From contig DATJQP010000085.1 of assembly GCA_035505655.1 (NCBI GenBank), positions 1 through 64,000 on the forward strand: a stretch of 64,000 nt of DNA. Direction: 5' to 3'. The stretch's first letter is position 1. The number at the start of each line of letters is the position of its first letter. The translations under genes and the position numbers were made by a program. The notes under the pieces were generated by a model. That model was not told the DNA's origin, made no database searches, and saw only the letters and a list, made by a program, of their open reading frames with translations. The stretch is from JAGVPT01 sp035505655. GTDB taxonomy: Bacteria > Bacteroidota > Ignavibacteria > UBA10030 > UBA8401. Below, in pieces: positions 46,701 through 54,515 of the stretch.

Positions 46701-47511
46701 TGCCGGGTGGGAATCCTGGAACGTGAGCCCGGCGCTCTACGGCGAGTACCACAGCTACGGTCCCGGATCATCGACGGCGGGGCGGGTCGCATGGTCGTCT
46801 CAGCTCTCCGGCTCTGATGCCGGCAACTACACTCTCGCAAACATTTTCTCCAAGAACTCGGCCGCATCAAGCCTGATTCTCTACGACTGGATGCCGTCTG
46901 CCGGGACCTCTTCGGACGCCCTGCCGCTCCCCATCGAGCTGATCTCATTCAGCGGAACATCGAGTAACCTGGACGCTTCGTTGCAATGGAAGACCGCCAC
47001 TGAAACCCAAAACCTCGGTTTCGAAGTTGACCGCAGCCCCGCGAACGGAAAAGAGGTTGGCTCGGGCGATTGGACGAAGCTCGGCTTTGTCCAGGGAAGC
47101 GGGACGAGTTCGGTTCCCCGCGAATACGGATATGTCGACAAGAATGTCCCGGCCGGAAACTACATGTACAGGTTGAAACAAATCAACAGGGACGGAACGT
47201 TCAGCTACTCCGCTTCCGTCGAAGTTGCCGTCGGCTCGGCTCCGAAGGCCTTCACGCTGAGCTCGAACTATCCGAACCCGTTCAATCCGGCGACGACGAT
47301 CGAGTTCACGCTTCGGGAAGACGGACGCGCCGCCTTGAAGGTCTACAACATTGTCGGACAGCTCGTGGCTGTACTCTTTGACGGTGAGGCTGAAGCCGGG
47401 AGGATCTACACAACGACGTTTGACGCTTCCCGGCTCGCTTCGGGGATTTACTTCAGCGTGCTCCAGGCGGGGAATCAGCGCCTTGTGCGGAAGATGTCGC
47501 TCTTGAAATGA
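43723..47511 (+). CDS. SGNW domain fused to CE8 pectin methylesterase, T9SS-exported
   Basis: A 1262-residue multidomain protein. After the signal peptide it has the SGNW module (NTGDFRSYQSGNWSAASTW, from about residue 26), two Bacteroidota-type repeats with RGVCWNT at about residues 544-640 and 644-740, and a complete CE8 domain at about 744-1058. The esterase residues are all present: Q861 (QAVALR), Q883 and D884 (GYQDTYY), D909 (GSVDFIFG) and R972 (FGRPW). It should remove methyl groups from homogalacturonan, making it accessible to pectate lyases. A linker domain and a T9SS sorting domain (NYPNPFNPATTIEF) follow, so it works outside the cell. The ATG at 43723 has GAGG upstream and begins the signal peptide. 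Confidence 0.9.
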   Translation: MKNSFCLCLAVFLGLSTAMIAQNTGDFRSYQSGNWSAASTWNYYDGANWVNPAPNFPTSSDGAVEILSGHTINLDTSISVDQTTIDAGGSVIVGVNKTLTVADGADSVDLVVNGTFNNFGTLTVAGRMSFENGGLYIHSTPAGAGSLPTITWRIGATCRIDSSSGSNPSNINLQSFANFIWNATNQGANGGPNFSDGAIIAGDLTVMSSKGLQFRLTNLNGGQTKNVYIRGSVYVNGSTAVLTSTGSGADTAAKAVINVDGNVAVTAGQLSLNNSGSAYAEWKIKGNLSVTGGTLQSGASGWYGRRALNFCGGGTQTLTVNSPGTIGSATTLFKVTKGTTLQLMSPLTLMNSGALSLQDSGTVVTTSTNLLTIPASAAILGGSASSYVNGPLAEVVAALTATKTFPVGKGVLYRPLTFSLNHDAATATTYTAEVFNTAPASRTLPSTLNSVSSVRYYHVTKGSGANLSGTLGGTVQISYGTDDLVSDSSVVRVAEDSAANNWINLGGSGTASGVGTITSNAFFSLSSDDFVLATANTGASASLAILTTTAVTRISTTSARSGGNVTNDGGGAITERGVCWNTGGAPTIADTKLASGAGTGMYTSSLTGLTPGVAYHLRAYATNPAGTAYGNEVTFSTFASIVPPTVTTTSISNIQVTTAISGGAVTDWGGDTVIARGVCWNTSGAATVSGSHSVDGSDTGSYASGLAPLSGNTTYYVRAYATNSSGTGYGNELSFTTQTPQPDSTVVVAADGSGNFTTVQAAFRAVPTNYTGNWRIFVKKGTYYEKDTLASGKINVTLEGEDRDSTIITYDDYGDKYGGNGSGNPGTSGSFTIAIDASDFTAKNITFRNTYAPQAGVSGTQAVALRAQGDRHQYINCKLLGYQDTYYTWGGSGTGRLYHKNCFIEGSVDFIFGRDIAVFDSCTIHEIRNGGTITAASTDATSKYGYVFRNCTIEADSLGYDGVVNSAFYFGRPWQASPRTVFLNCYVPSNLSPAGWESWNVSPALYGEYHSYGPGSSTAGRVAWSSQLSGSDAGNYTLANIFSKNSAASSLILYDWMPSAGTSSDALPLPIELISFSGTSSNLDASLQWKTATETQNLGFEVDRSPANGKEVGSGDWTKLGFVQGSGTSSVPREYGYVDKNVPAGNYMYRLKQINRDGTFSYSASVEVAVGSAPKAFTLSSNYPNPFNPATTIEFTLREDGRAALKVYNIVGQLVAVLFDGEAEAGRIYTTTFDASRLASGIYFSVLQAGNQRLVRKMSLLK

Positions 47512-47554
47512 GAGGCAGAGAATTGTCATGACAGGAATCGAGGAGGCGGGAAAC

Positions 47555-49111
47555 GTGGAAGTGATTAAAAGAATGAGCAACAAGAGACTGATCCTGTTGG
47601 GCGTTCTGTTCCTGGCCCTTTTGCTTTCGGGAGGATCGGCAAATGGCCAGATCTACGTCTCGACGACCGGCAGCGATACAAGCGCCGGGACCATCGATGC
47701 GCCGCTGAAGACGATCAGCAAGGCGCTGTCGCTGGTCGTCGCGGGAGACACTGTCTACGTCCGTGGAGGACACTATCAGCTCACCTCGACGATCAGCACG
47801 TCGAAGAACGGCACCAGCTCAGCGATGATCTGTCTCTTCGCCTACCCCGGCGAACGCCCCTTCCTCGATTTCAGCGCCATGACGATTTCCGGAAGTAACA
47901 GGGGGATCAACCTGAGCAAGAACTACTGGCACATCAGGGGGTTCGATGTGTGGAAGGCCGGCGACAATGGAATGATCATCTCCGGCTCGAACAACATCGT
48001 CGAGAATTGTTCTTTCAGCGAGAACAGCGACACGGGTCTGCAACTCGGGGGTGGGGCTTCGAACAACCGGATCATCAACTGCGATTCGTACTTCAACGTC
48101 GACCCAAGCCAGGGGAATGCCGATGGATTCTCCCCGAAGCTCGACGTTGGAACCGGCAACTATTTCTTCGGATGCCGCTCGTGGCAGAATTCGGACGACG
48201 GATTCGACGGTTATCTCCGTCCGTCGGACAGCGTCACAACGACCCTTGAACAATGCTGGACCTTCCACAACGGGTACCTCAAGAGTGGTGCCACGAGCAG
48301 CGGGAACGGCAACGGCTTCAAAATGGGGGGAGGGGACAATTCGAACGCGGACAGTCTCCGGCACAACATGATCCTGAAGAATTGTCTCTCGTTTGACAAC
48401 AGGGTAAAAGGGTACGATCAGAACAACAACCGCGGGTCGATGACGCTGCTCAACTGCACGGCATTCAGGAACGGGACGAACTTCAATATCAGCGCGGGGC
48501 TGAAGACGGGTTCGGTGCTCACGGTGAAAAACTGCATTTCCGCAGGGACGGGCGCGGTATTGCTCCTTCCCTCCGCAATCGTTGCGACAAACAGCTGGAT
48601 GCCTCCGTTCGCGGAATCGTCGGCGGATTTCCTGAGCGTCGATACCGCGGGGGTGACGGGGCCCCGCCAGCCGGACGGAAGCCTGCCGGTTGTTTCGTTC
48701 ATGCATCTCGCCCAGGGGAGCGAATTCATAGACGCTGGGACCGATGTGGGGCTTCCCTATAACGGGCGCGCTCCGGACCTGGGTGCGTTTGAGAGCGACT
48801 TCACCACTGCCGTTCCGGGGACGGTGCGGTCGGCGGTGCCGCGATCGCCTGCGCTGCTGCAGAATTTCCCCAATCCATTCAACCCCTCGACAAGGATCGT
48901 CTATCAACTTCCCTCCGCCGGAAGTGTATCGCTCCGCGTTTTTAACGAGCTGGGGGAAGAAGTGGAAACGCTGGTGAACGGAGTTCAATCGGTGGGGATG
49001 CACGAGGTCCAGTTTCCCGGAACCTCCCGGCAGTATGCCGCCGGGGTCTTTTTCTATCAATTGCGCACGGAAGGGATCACCCTCACGCGGGCGATGATGC
49101 TGGTGAAGTGA
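47555..49111 (+). CDS. Pectate lyase, PL9 family, T9SS-exported
   Basis: A 518-residue secreted lyase cleaving polygalacturonate by beta-elimination. After the signal peptide, IYVSTTGSDTSAGTIDAPLK opens the PL9-type beta-helix. The diagnostic stretch includes CDSYFNVDPSQGNADGF, then SPKLDVGTGNYFFGC with K195 at the position of the catalytic lysine, and SWQNSDDGFDGY with calcium-type aspartates. The C-terminus is a T9SS sorting domain (LQNFPNPFNPSTRIVY, ending MMLVK). GTG at 47555 is chosen because AGGAGG lies 8 bp upstream; ATGs at 47528 and 47573 are alternatives. It lies 43 bp after the CE8 fusion, whose product would be its substrate. Confidence 0.88.
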   Translation: MEVIKRMSNKRLILLGVLFLALLLSGGSANGQIYVSTTGSDTSAGTIDAPLKTISKALSLVVAGDTVYVRGGHYQLTSTISTSKNGTSSAMICLFAYPGERPFLDFSAMTISGSNRGINLSKNYWHIRGFDVWKAGDNGMIISGSNNIVENCSFSENSDTGLQLGGGASNNRIINCDSYFNVDPSQGNADGFSPKLDVGTGNYFFGCRSWQNSDDGFDGYLRPSDSVTTTLEQCWTFHNGYLKSGATSSGNGNGFKMGGGDNSNADSLRHNMILKNCLSFDNRVKGYDQNNNRGSMTLLNCTAFRNGTNFNISAGLKTGSVLTVKNCISAGTGAVLLLPSAIVATNSWMPPFAESSADFLSVDTAGVTGPRQPDGSLPVVSFMHLAQGSEFIDAGTDVGLPYNGRAPDLGAFESDFTTAVPGTVRSAVPRSPALLQNFPNPFNPSTRIVYQLPSAGSVSLRVFNELGEEVETLVNGVQSVGMHEVQFPGTSRQYAAGVFFYQLRTEGITLTRAMMLVK

Positions 49112-49203
49112 GAGGGAATGGCGGGAGAGGTTGAAGCGCCGATGTGTCGTTCAATCTGCAAACACAATGAAACATTCACCAACCACTTATGCGGAGTAGC
49201 GTC

Positions 49204-52200
49204 ATGAACTTCCGACTACTGATCCGATCAGTGTGCTTCGCGGTTATCGCCCTCCCTGCCGTGTCGTTCGGACAGGCGACCCTTCATGGGGTCGTCTCCG
49301 ACTCCCTTACCGGGGAGAATCTCATCGGGATCAACGTCACCCTCGAGGGGACCTCTCTCGGCTCGGCGACGAACATCGAAGGGGAGTACCGGATCACGGC
49401 AATCCCGAGGCGTGCGTTCGTCGTCAAGGTATCGTGTATCGGGTACGAGACAAAGAGAATCGACGTCGATTTCACTGACAAGACCGAGGTTCAGCTCAAT
49501 ATTCGGCTCAAGCAAACGATCCTTCAGGGCGAGGCCGTCGTCATCACGGCCCAGATGAGAGGCCAGGTGGCGGCGATCAACCAGCAGGTGACGTCGAAGA
49601 CGATCGTCAATGTCGTCTCCGAGGAAAAGATCAAGGAGCTCCCCGATGCCAATGCTGCGGAATCGATCGGAAGACTGCCAGGCGTTTCCATCATCAGGTC
49701 GGGAGGCGAAGCGTCGAAGATCGTTCTCCGCGGGCTCAGTTCCAAGTTCAGCAACATCACCGTCGACGGAGTGAAGATCGCTTCGACGGACTCCACGTCG
49801 CGCGACGTCGACCTGAGCACGATCTCACAAGGGGAGCTTGCGGGCATTGAGCTCAGCAAAGCGATCACCTCCAACCAGGACGGCGACGCGATCGCCGGAT
49901 CGGTGAACCTCGTGACACGTAAAGCCCCGACGGAACGGACGGTTGTCTTTGACTTTCTCGGCGACTACAACGCTCTTATGAAGTCGGGAAAACAGTACAA
50001 CATCACCGGGCGGTACGGTGAGCGGTTCTTTGACAATCTCCTTGGTGTGCAGCTTCAAGGGAATGTGGAGGACAAAATCCGCAGCAAAGAGGATATCACA
50101 TACAGCTACTATTATTTGCACCCTCAAAGCGGCAATGACCCGACTGACATCGATTACAGGATGGCCCCTTTCACGGTCGACTTCACCGATGAAGATAGGA
50201 CAAGAGAAGGGGGGCAGGTGATCTTTGACGTGAACACGCCCGACAGCGGATCCGTCAAGCTCTCCGGCCTCTACAGCAGCACCGGACGGAACACGATGCT
50301 GTACGATCGGGTCTACCCGGGTATCGGTGCAGGCGGGGGATCGTGGGACTATAATTACCGGTACACCCAAACGACGACGAGCATCGAAAACAGTTCCCTC
50401 CAGGGGAAGAATTATCTCGCCGGTTTCGACGTCGATTGGAGCGCATCGTACGCCCAGTCGCGAGTCGACAACCCGTATGATTTCGCGATGAAGTTCACGG
50501 AGAGTCCTGGCACGAACAGCGTGGTCCCCTCGGGCCGATCCAACCCGGATATCAACATCATTCCCTACGCCGCAAACAACTTCCTGGCGGCTCCCTGCTC
50601 AACCTCGATCTATTCCCAAAGGAACAACTACGACAGGGAGCGTACCGCGTACCTCGATGCCGAGAAGTCGTACAGACTGCTCGATGCGCTTTCAGGAGAG
50701 GTTCAGGTTGGTGGAAAATACCGCGACCGCACGCGGTGGATGAACAGTGAAGAACTCGACGATAACAATTACCTCCACGGGTTCTCTCCGATCGGGGTCG
50801 ATACCGTCGCGATGGAAAACAGCCGATTCGCCGACTACTATTACCACCGCGGTATCAGCTCTCCATCCCTTTCGGATTTCGTGGATTTCCCCGCCAAATC
50901 CCGCGACCTCCTCGGTCTCTACCGGATGACGCCCCTCATCAGCGTCGATGCGCTGAAACAATGGTACCAGCTTGTCAAGGATGCCACCGCCAACGGATCT
51001 GCTGAGTTCGGGTCGAGCGCCCGTGCTGAGCTGACCGATTACAGCGTCCACGAAAGAGTGAGCGCGGCGTACCTGGCGAACACGTTCAACATTGGCCAGG
51101 CGGCGTCTGTGTACACCGGCGTACGGATGGAAAAGGAATCGGACGATTACGGCGCCAAGCTTACCGACGGAGCCATCTCGACCATCGGCATCCGGGAAAG
51201 CACGCCGAACCCGATCAGGGATTCCACGATCAATTATGGCGAGACGATCTGGCTGCCGAACTTTCAGCTCTCGGTGAAGCCCACCGACTACCTGACAGTG
51301 AGGGCTGTCGCGTACAAAGCCCTTGCCCGTCCAGACTATAACTTGCGTCTCCCGTCGTTCGAAATTTCCGGAAACGGGGGGGAGACGTTCAACCTCGGGA
51401 ACCCGGCACTCAAAGACACGAAAGCGTGGAACTATGAGCTCAACACGCAGATCTACAACACGACGATCGGTCTCATTTCCGTCTCCGGCTTCTACAAAGT
51501 CATCGACGACCTCTATCATGAGATGAGCAATGTGAGCGTCGATAACGTCGACTCTCTCTTCGCCGCACAAGGCATGACGTGGCAGAATGCAGCCCCGTTC
51601 TCGAATATCATTCATCAGCGTTCCCTTCACTTCCTGAACGTGCCGTACAATTCGGACAAGAAGTCGTACGTTTGGGGCTTTGAGTTCGAGCACCAGATGG
51701 CGTTCGGTTTTCTGCCTGGCTATCTGAGCAATATCACGTTGTCATACAATCTGTCGATTACCCGTTCGGAGACGTGGATCATCGGCAGTCAGGTCACGAC
51801 GTCATCGGAGACAACGCTCGTTCACAATAAGCCGATCGTTACGACCGTGTTCCATCATTTGCCCGTAGAGCTCAAGCGCGAATCGGAGGGACAGCCGAAC
51901 CTCTACGGCAACCTTGCAGTCGGGTACGACATCGGCGGTTTCTCTGCCCGGGTCTCGTGCTTCATGCAAGCCCAGTACGTCCAGCAGTACTCCCAGGACG
52001 GGCAGTCGGATGTCTATGTCGACCCCTTCACCAAATGGGATCTTGCGCTGAAGCAGAAGCTCACCGATACCTTCTCGCTGCTTCTCAATGTCAACAACCT
52101 GACGAATCGCCAGGAAAAAACATCGGTGAAGAACAATGTCGTCGCATGGCAGATCCCGAAGACGGCGGAACTCTACGGAACTACCGTCGACTTTGGCGTT

Positions 52201-52215
52201 CGAGTAACCCTGTAA
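49204..52215 (+). CDS. TonB-dependent receptor, second type
   Basis: A 1003-residue outer-membrane receptor with signal peptide (ending SFGQ), a carboxypeptidase-like N-terminal domain (LHGVVSDSLTGENLIGINVT), a plug domain with ELPDANAAESIGRLPGVSI and LRGLSSKFSNITVDGVKI, and a barrel that ends in VRVTL. The DANAAESIGRLPGVS plug is typical of the carbohydrate receptors known from Caulobacter-like systems rather than of SusC. It differs clearly from the receptor at 19886, so the two probably import different oligosaccharides. GGAG lies 8 bp upstream of the ATG at 49204. No SusD-like gene accompanies it. Confidence 0.92.
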   Translation: MNFRLLIRSVCFAVIALPAVSFGQATLHGVVSDSLTGENLIGINVTLEGTSLGSATNIEGEYRITAIPRRAFVVKVSCIGYETKRIDVDFTDKTEVQLNIRLKQTILQGEAVVITAQMRGQVAAINQQVTSKTIVNVVSEEKIKELPDANAAESIGRLPGVSIIRSGGEASKIVLRGLSSKFSNITVDGVKIASTDSTSRDVDLSTISQGELAGIELSKAITSNQDGDAIAGSVNLVTRKAPTERTVVFDFLGDYNALMKSGKQYNITGRYGERFFDNLLGVQLQGNVEDKIRSKEDITYSYYYLHPQSGNDPTDIDYRMAPFTVDFTDEDRTREGGQVIFDVNTPDSGSVKLSGLYSSTGRNTMLYDRVYPGIGAGGGSWDYNYRYTQTTTSIENSSLQGKNYLAGFDVDWSASYAQSRVDNPYDFAMKFTESPGTNSVVPSGRSNPDINIIPYAANNFLAAPCSTSIYSQRNNYDRERTAYLDAEKSYRLLDALSGEVQVGGKYRDRTRWMNSEELDDNNYLHGFSPIGVDTVAMENSRFADYYYHRGISSPSLSDFVDFPAKSRDLLGLYRMTPLISVDALKQWYQLVKDATANGSAEFGSSARAELTDYSVHERVSAAYLANTFNIGQAASVYTGVRMEKESDDYGAKLTDGAISTIGIRESTPNPIRDSTINYGETIWLPNFQLSVKPTDYLTVRAVAYKALARPDYNLRLPSFEISGNGGETFNLGNPALKDTKAWNYELNTQIYNTTIGLISVSGFYKVIDDLYHEMSNVSVDNVDSLFAAQGMTWQNAAPFSNIIHQRSLHFLNVPYNSDKKSYVWGFEFEHQMAFGFLPGYLSNITLSYNLSITRSETWIIGSQVTTSSETTLVHNKPIVTTVFHHLPVELKRESEGQPNLYGNLAVGYDIGGFSARVSCFMQAQYVQQYSQDGQSDVYVDPFTKWDLALKQKLTDTFSLLLNVNNLTNRQEKTSVKNNVVAWQIPKTAELYGTTVDFGVRVTL

Positions 52216-52357
52216 AAGCAATTGTGCAATAATAAATCATACGAATTGACAACGTACTGAAAGGGGGTGAGCCCTCAAAAACCATCACATTGGTTCCATC
52301 GCAATTCGCAGTGCCACAATTCACCGTTGGTTTTTTCAATTCAAGAAGGAGGATCAC

Positions 52358-54379
52358 ATGTTTAGATTCAGGTTTCTTGTTCTCCTGCTCTTCGTTTTAG
52401 TACTGCCGTTGATCGGGCTGGGACAGGATCTTGTGATACCGGATTACGCCACCTCGGGCAACCAGTACCTCAACACGCTAATTTTCCAGGACACTTCGAG
52501 CGCTGCCTTCCAGGCCGGCACGAGGGTATACGTCCTCCAAAAGGACGGGGTCTATCTTCTCAACACTGTCCTTGCGTTTACGGGCAAAACGCTGAAGTTC
52601 CGCGCTGAATACGGCGGGACGGGTCACTACGATCCTTTCGTGTATCTCTATCCCGGGACAACTGGCAACCCTCCGGGGTATTTCGCGAACCTCGCCGGTG
52701 GCTCGGTCAGCCTCACTCACATCGTTCTCTCCGGATACTATGAGCCGGTCGATTCGAACCTCGATCATCTTCAGGGCGGATTGATCGAGCTCAACGCTTC
52801 CGGGAGTAACGGGAGCGTCTACGTCGACAGTTGTATACTGAAGTCGGTGAACGGAAACGCGATCAGGACTGACGGCAAGCCCCACGTTGTGAAGGTGACG
52901 AACACGATCTTCGGAGATCTCGGGTTTGAAGGGACTTCGAACTTCGGAGCGGGGAAGGGAATCGACCTGAGGAACAACGAGGTCGACACATGCGATATCG
53001 AAAACTGCACGTTTGTCAACCTCCAGGACAGGGTGGTCCGGCATTACCAAGCGACCCTCGGTCCGATTCACAACTTCATCTTCAACCACAACACCGTTGT
53101 CAACTCCATCTCGTACCACGGATTCCTCTCTCTCGGGAGGGTTGACTCATCCGGGAGCTCGACGCTGCAGATCACGAACAATGTTTTCGTCGATCATTTC
53201 GCGCTCGGTGCGGATACCGCCGCCATCCGGCAGGTTGAGTTCAGCGATCCCGGGGAACTCGACTCCGTCAACCTCCAGCCGAGGATGGCGTGGGTTCTCA
53301 CAAACAAAAACCTTGCAGCGAAGTGGAACATCTCGAACAATTATTACGCCGTGTCAGATTCGGGACAGGCGATGCTCAACATGGCGGCCCCTTACGGACC
53401 GTACTACCACAGTGAGGGACCGGCTCTCACCTGGAACATGAACACGGTGCTTGCGGGGCAGGGCAAGGACACCGTCAATGATTTCAAACAGGTGGCGGTA
53501 AAACTCAATAATACGCCCCCGTTGATGACGAAGATGATCCGGTGGATCTATGCGCCGCGCTCGAGCGGCGGCGACGGCAAGCAGAAGAACGGAAATGACC
53601 CGAACTTCACGAAGGCCTCTCCGGGTCATTGGACTTACGATTATAACCGTAAGATTGCCGAGTACTATTTCGACACGCTGAACTGCAACTATGCCGGAAC
53701 GGCTGCCGTGCTCGCGAGCATGACGACCACGGATGGCATCGTTGCGGGCGACCCACGATGGGGAGCCCCGGTGCTTACGACGACCCCGGTGACGGTCTCC
53801 GGACACACGCTCCAGTTCGGGACGGTAAACCTCACATCGTCGAAGTCTGACAGCATCCAGCTCACCAATGTTGGCCCGAACGCGGTTCACTTCACTATCA
53901 CCTCGACGAACGCGGTCTTTACAGCCTCTGGCTCAGTGACGGTGAATGCAGGGGCAAGCAAGTACCTTGTCGTCACTTTCACTCCGGCGGACACGAACAG
54001 CCAGACGGGCTACGTGAAGCTCGTGTGGGATGCTCTTGGATCCCCCGACTCCATCGCCGTGAGCGGGAAGGGACACAAAGTAACGGGTGTCGAGGAGCTC
54101 CAATCCGGGCTCCCGACGGAGTTCGCTCTGGCCCAGAACTACCCGAATCCGTTCAACCCCTCGACCCAGATTACGTACGCGGTACCAAAAGCGACGAAGC
54201 TTACGCTCGAGGTGTACGACATCCTGGGCAGGAAGGTCGCAACGCTGGTGAACGGCTTTGTTCAGCCCGGCTACTTCTCGGCTGAGTTCAATGCCTCGGG
54301 GTTGGCATCGGGAATTTACATCTACCGATTGTCATCGCCGGTTGTTACCTTTACGAGGAAGATGATGCTTCTGAAGTAA
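52358..54379 (+). CDS. Parallel beta-helix surface protein, T9SS-exported
   Basis: A 673-residue protein with signal peptide (LLLFVLVLPLIGLGQ), a region of repeated beta-helix rungs (VYVDSCILKSVNGNAIRTDG, VTNTIFGDLGF, IENCTFVNLQDR, ITNNVFVDHF), an Ig-like domain at about 475-570 (LQFGTVNLTSSKSDSIQLTN, typical of choice-of-anchor D/ASPM-like domains) and a T9SS sorting domain (LAQNYPNPFNPSTQITY, ending KMMLLK). It resembles DUF4957/DUF5123-type proteins found next to pectin receptors in Bacteroidota. Whether it binds pectin or cleaves it is not visible; no lyase signature is recognised. GAAGGAGG lies before the ATG. Confidence 0.75.
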   Translation: MFRFRFLVLLLFVLVLPLIGLGQDLVIPDYATSGNQYLNTLIFQDTSSAAFQAGTRVYVLQKDGVYLLNTVLAFTGKTLKFRAEYGGTGHYDPFVYLYPGTTGNPPGYFANLAGGSVSLTHIVLSGYYEPVDSNLDHLQGGLIELNASGSNGSVYVDSCILKSVNGNAIRTDGKPHVVKVTNTIFGDLGFEGTSNFGAGKGIDLRNNEVDTCDIENCTFVNLQDRVVRHYQATLGPIHNFIFNHNTVVNSISYHGFLSLGRVDSSGSSTLQITNNVFVDHFALGADTAAIRQVEFSDPGELDSVNLQPRMAWVLTNKNLAAKWNISNNYYAVSDSGQAMLNMAAPYGPYYHSEGPALTWNMNTVLAGQGKDTVNDFKQVAVKLNNTPPLMTKMIRWIYAPRSSGGDGKQKNGNDPNFTKASPGHWTYDYNRKIAEYYFDTLNCNYAGTAAVLASMTTTDGIVAGDPRWGAPVLTTTPVTVSGHTLQFGTVNLTSSKSDSIQLTNVGPNAVHFTITSTNAVFTASGSVTVNAGASKYLVVTFTPADTNSQTGYVKLVWDALGSPDSIAVSGKGHKVTGVEELQSGLPTEFALAQNYPNPFNPSTQITYAVPKATKLTLEVYDILGRKVATLVNGFVQPGYFSAEFNASGLASGIYIYRLSSPVVTFTRKMMLLK

Positions 54380-54429
54380 GCGGTCGGAGCCATTGTTGCC
54401 GATCGGTGATACTGATTCGTTCTCGTGGT

Positions 54430-54460
54430 GCCGGAAAGGGGCCGAAGAGGCCCCTCCGGC
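54430..54460 (+). terminator. Strong GC hairpin before the DUF4861-like gene
   Basis: GCCGGA (54430-54435) pairs with TCCGGC (54455-54460) and GGGGCC (54438-54443) with GGCCCC (54449-54454), with an AA bulge and a 5-nt loop. It lies 50 bp after the beta-helix gene. There is no T-run, so it may be a transcript-stabilising or attenuating element rather than a true terminator. Confidence 0.45.
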
Positions 54461-54515
54461 GCCGGGGAGCGTCACGCAAGGCATTCCTGATGGGCGCGAG
54501 CCCGGAGTTGATCGC

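Noticed and set aside
47819..49060. Long minus-strand open frame opposite the PL9 lyase
   Set aside because: Arginine-, histidine- and valine-rich shadow composition and no recognisable domain; the plus strand encodes a complete lyase.
52245..52270. Promoter from TTGACA before the beta-helix gene
   Set aside because: No acceptable -10 box lies 16-18 bp downstream.
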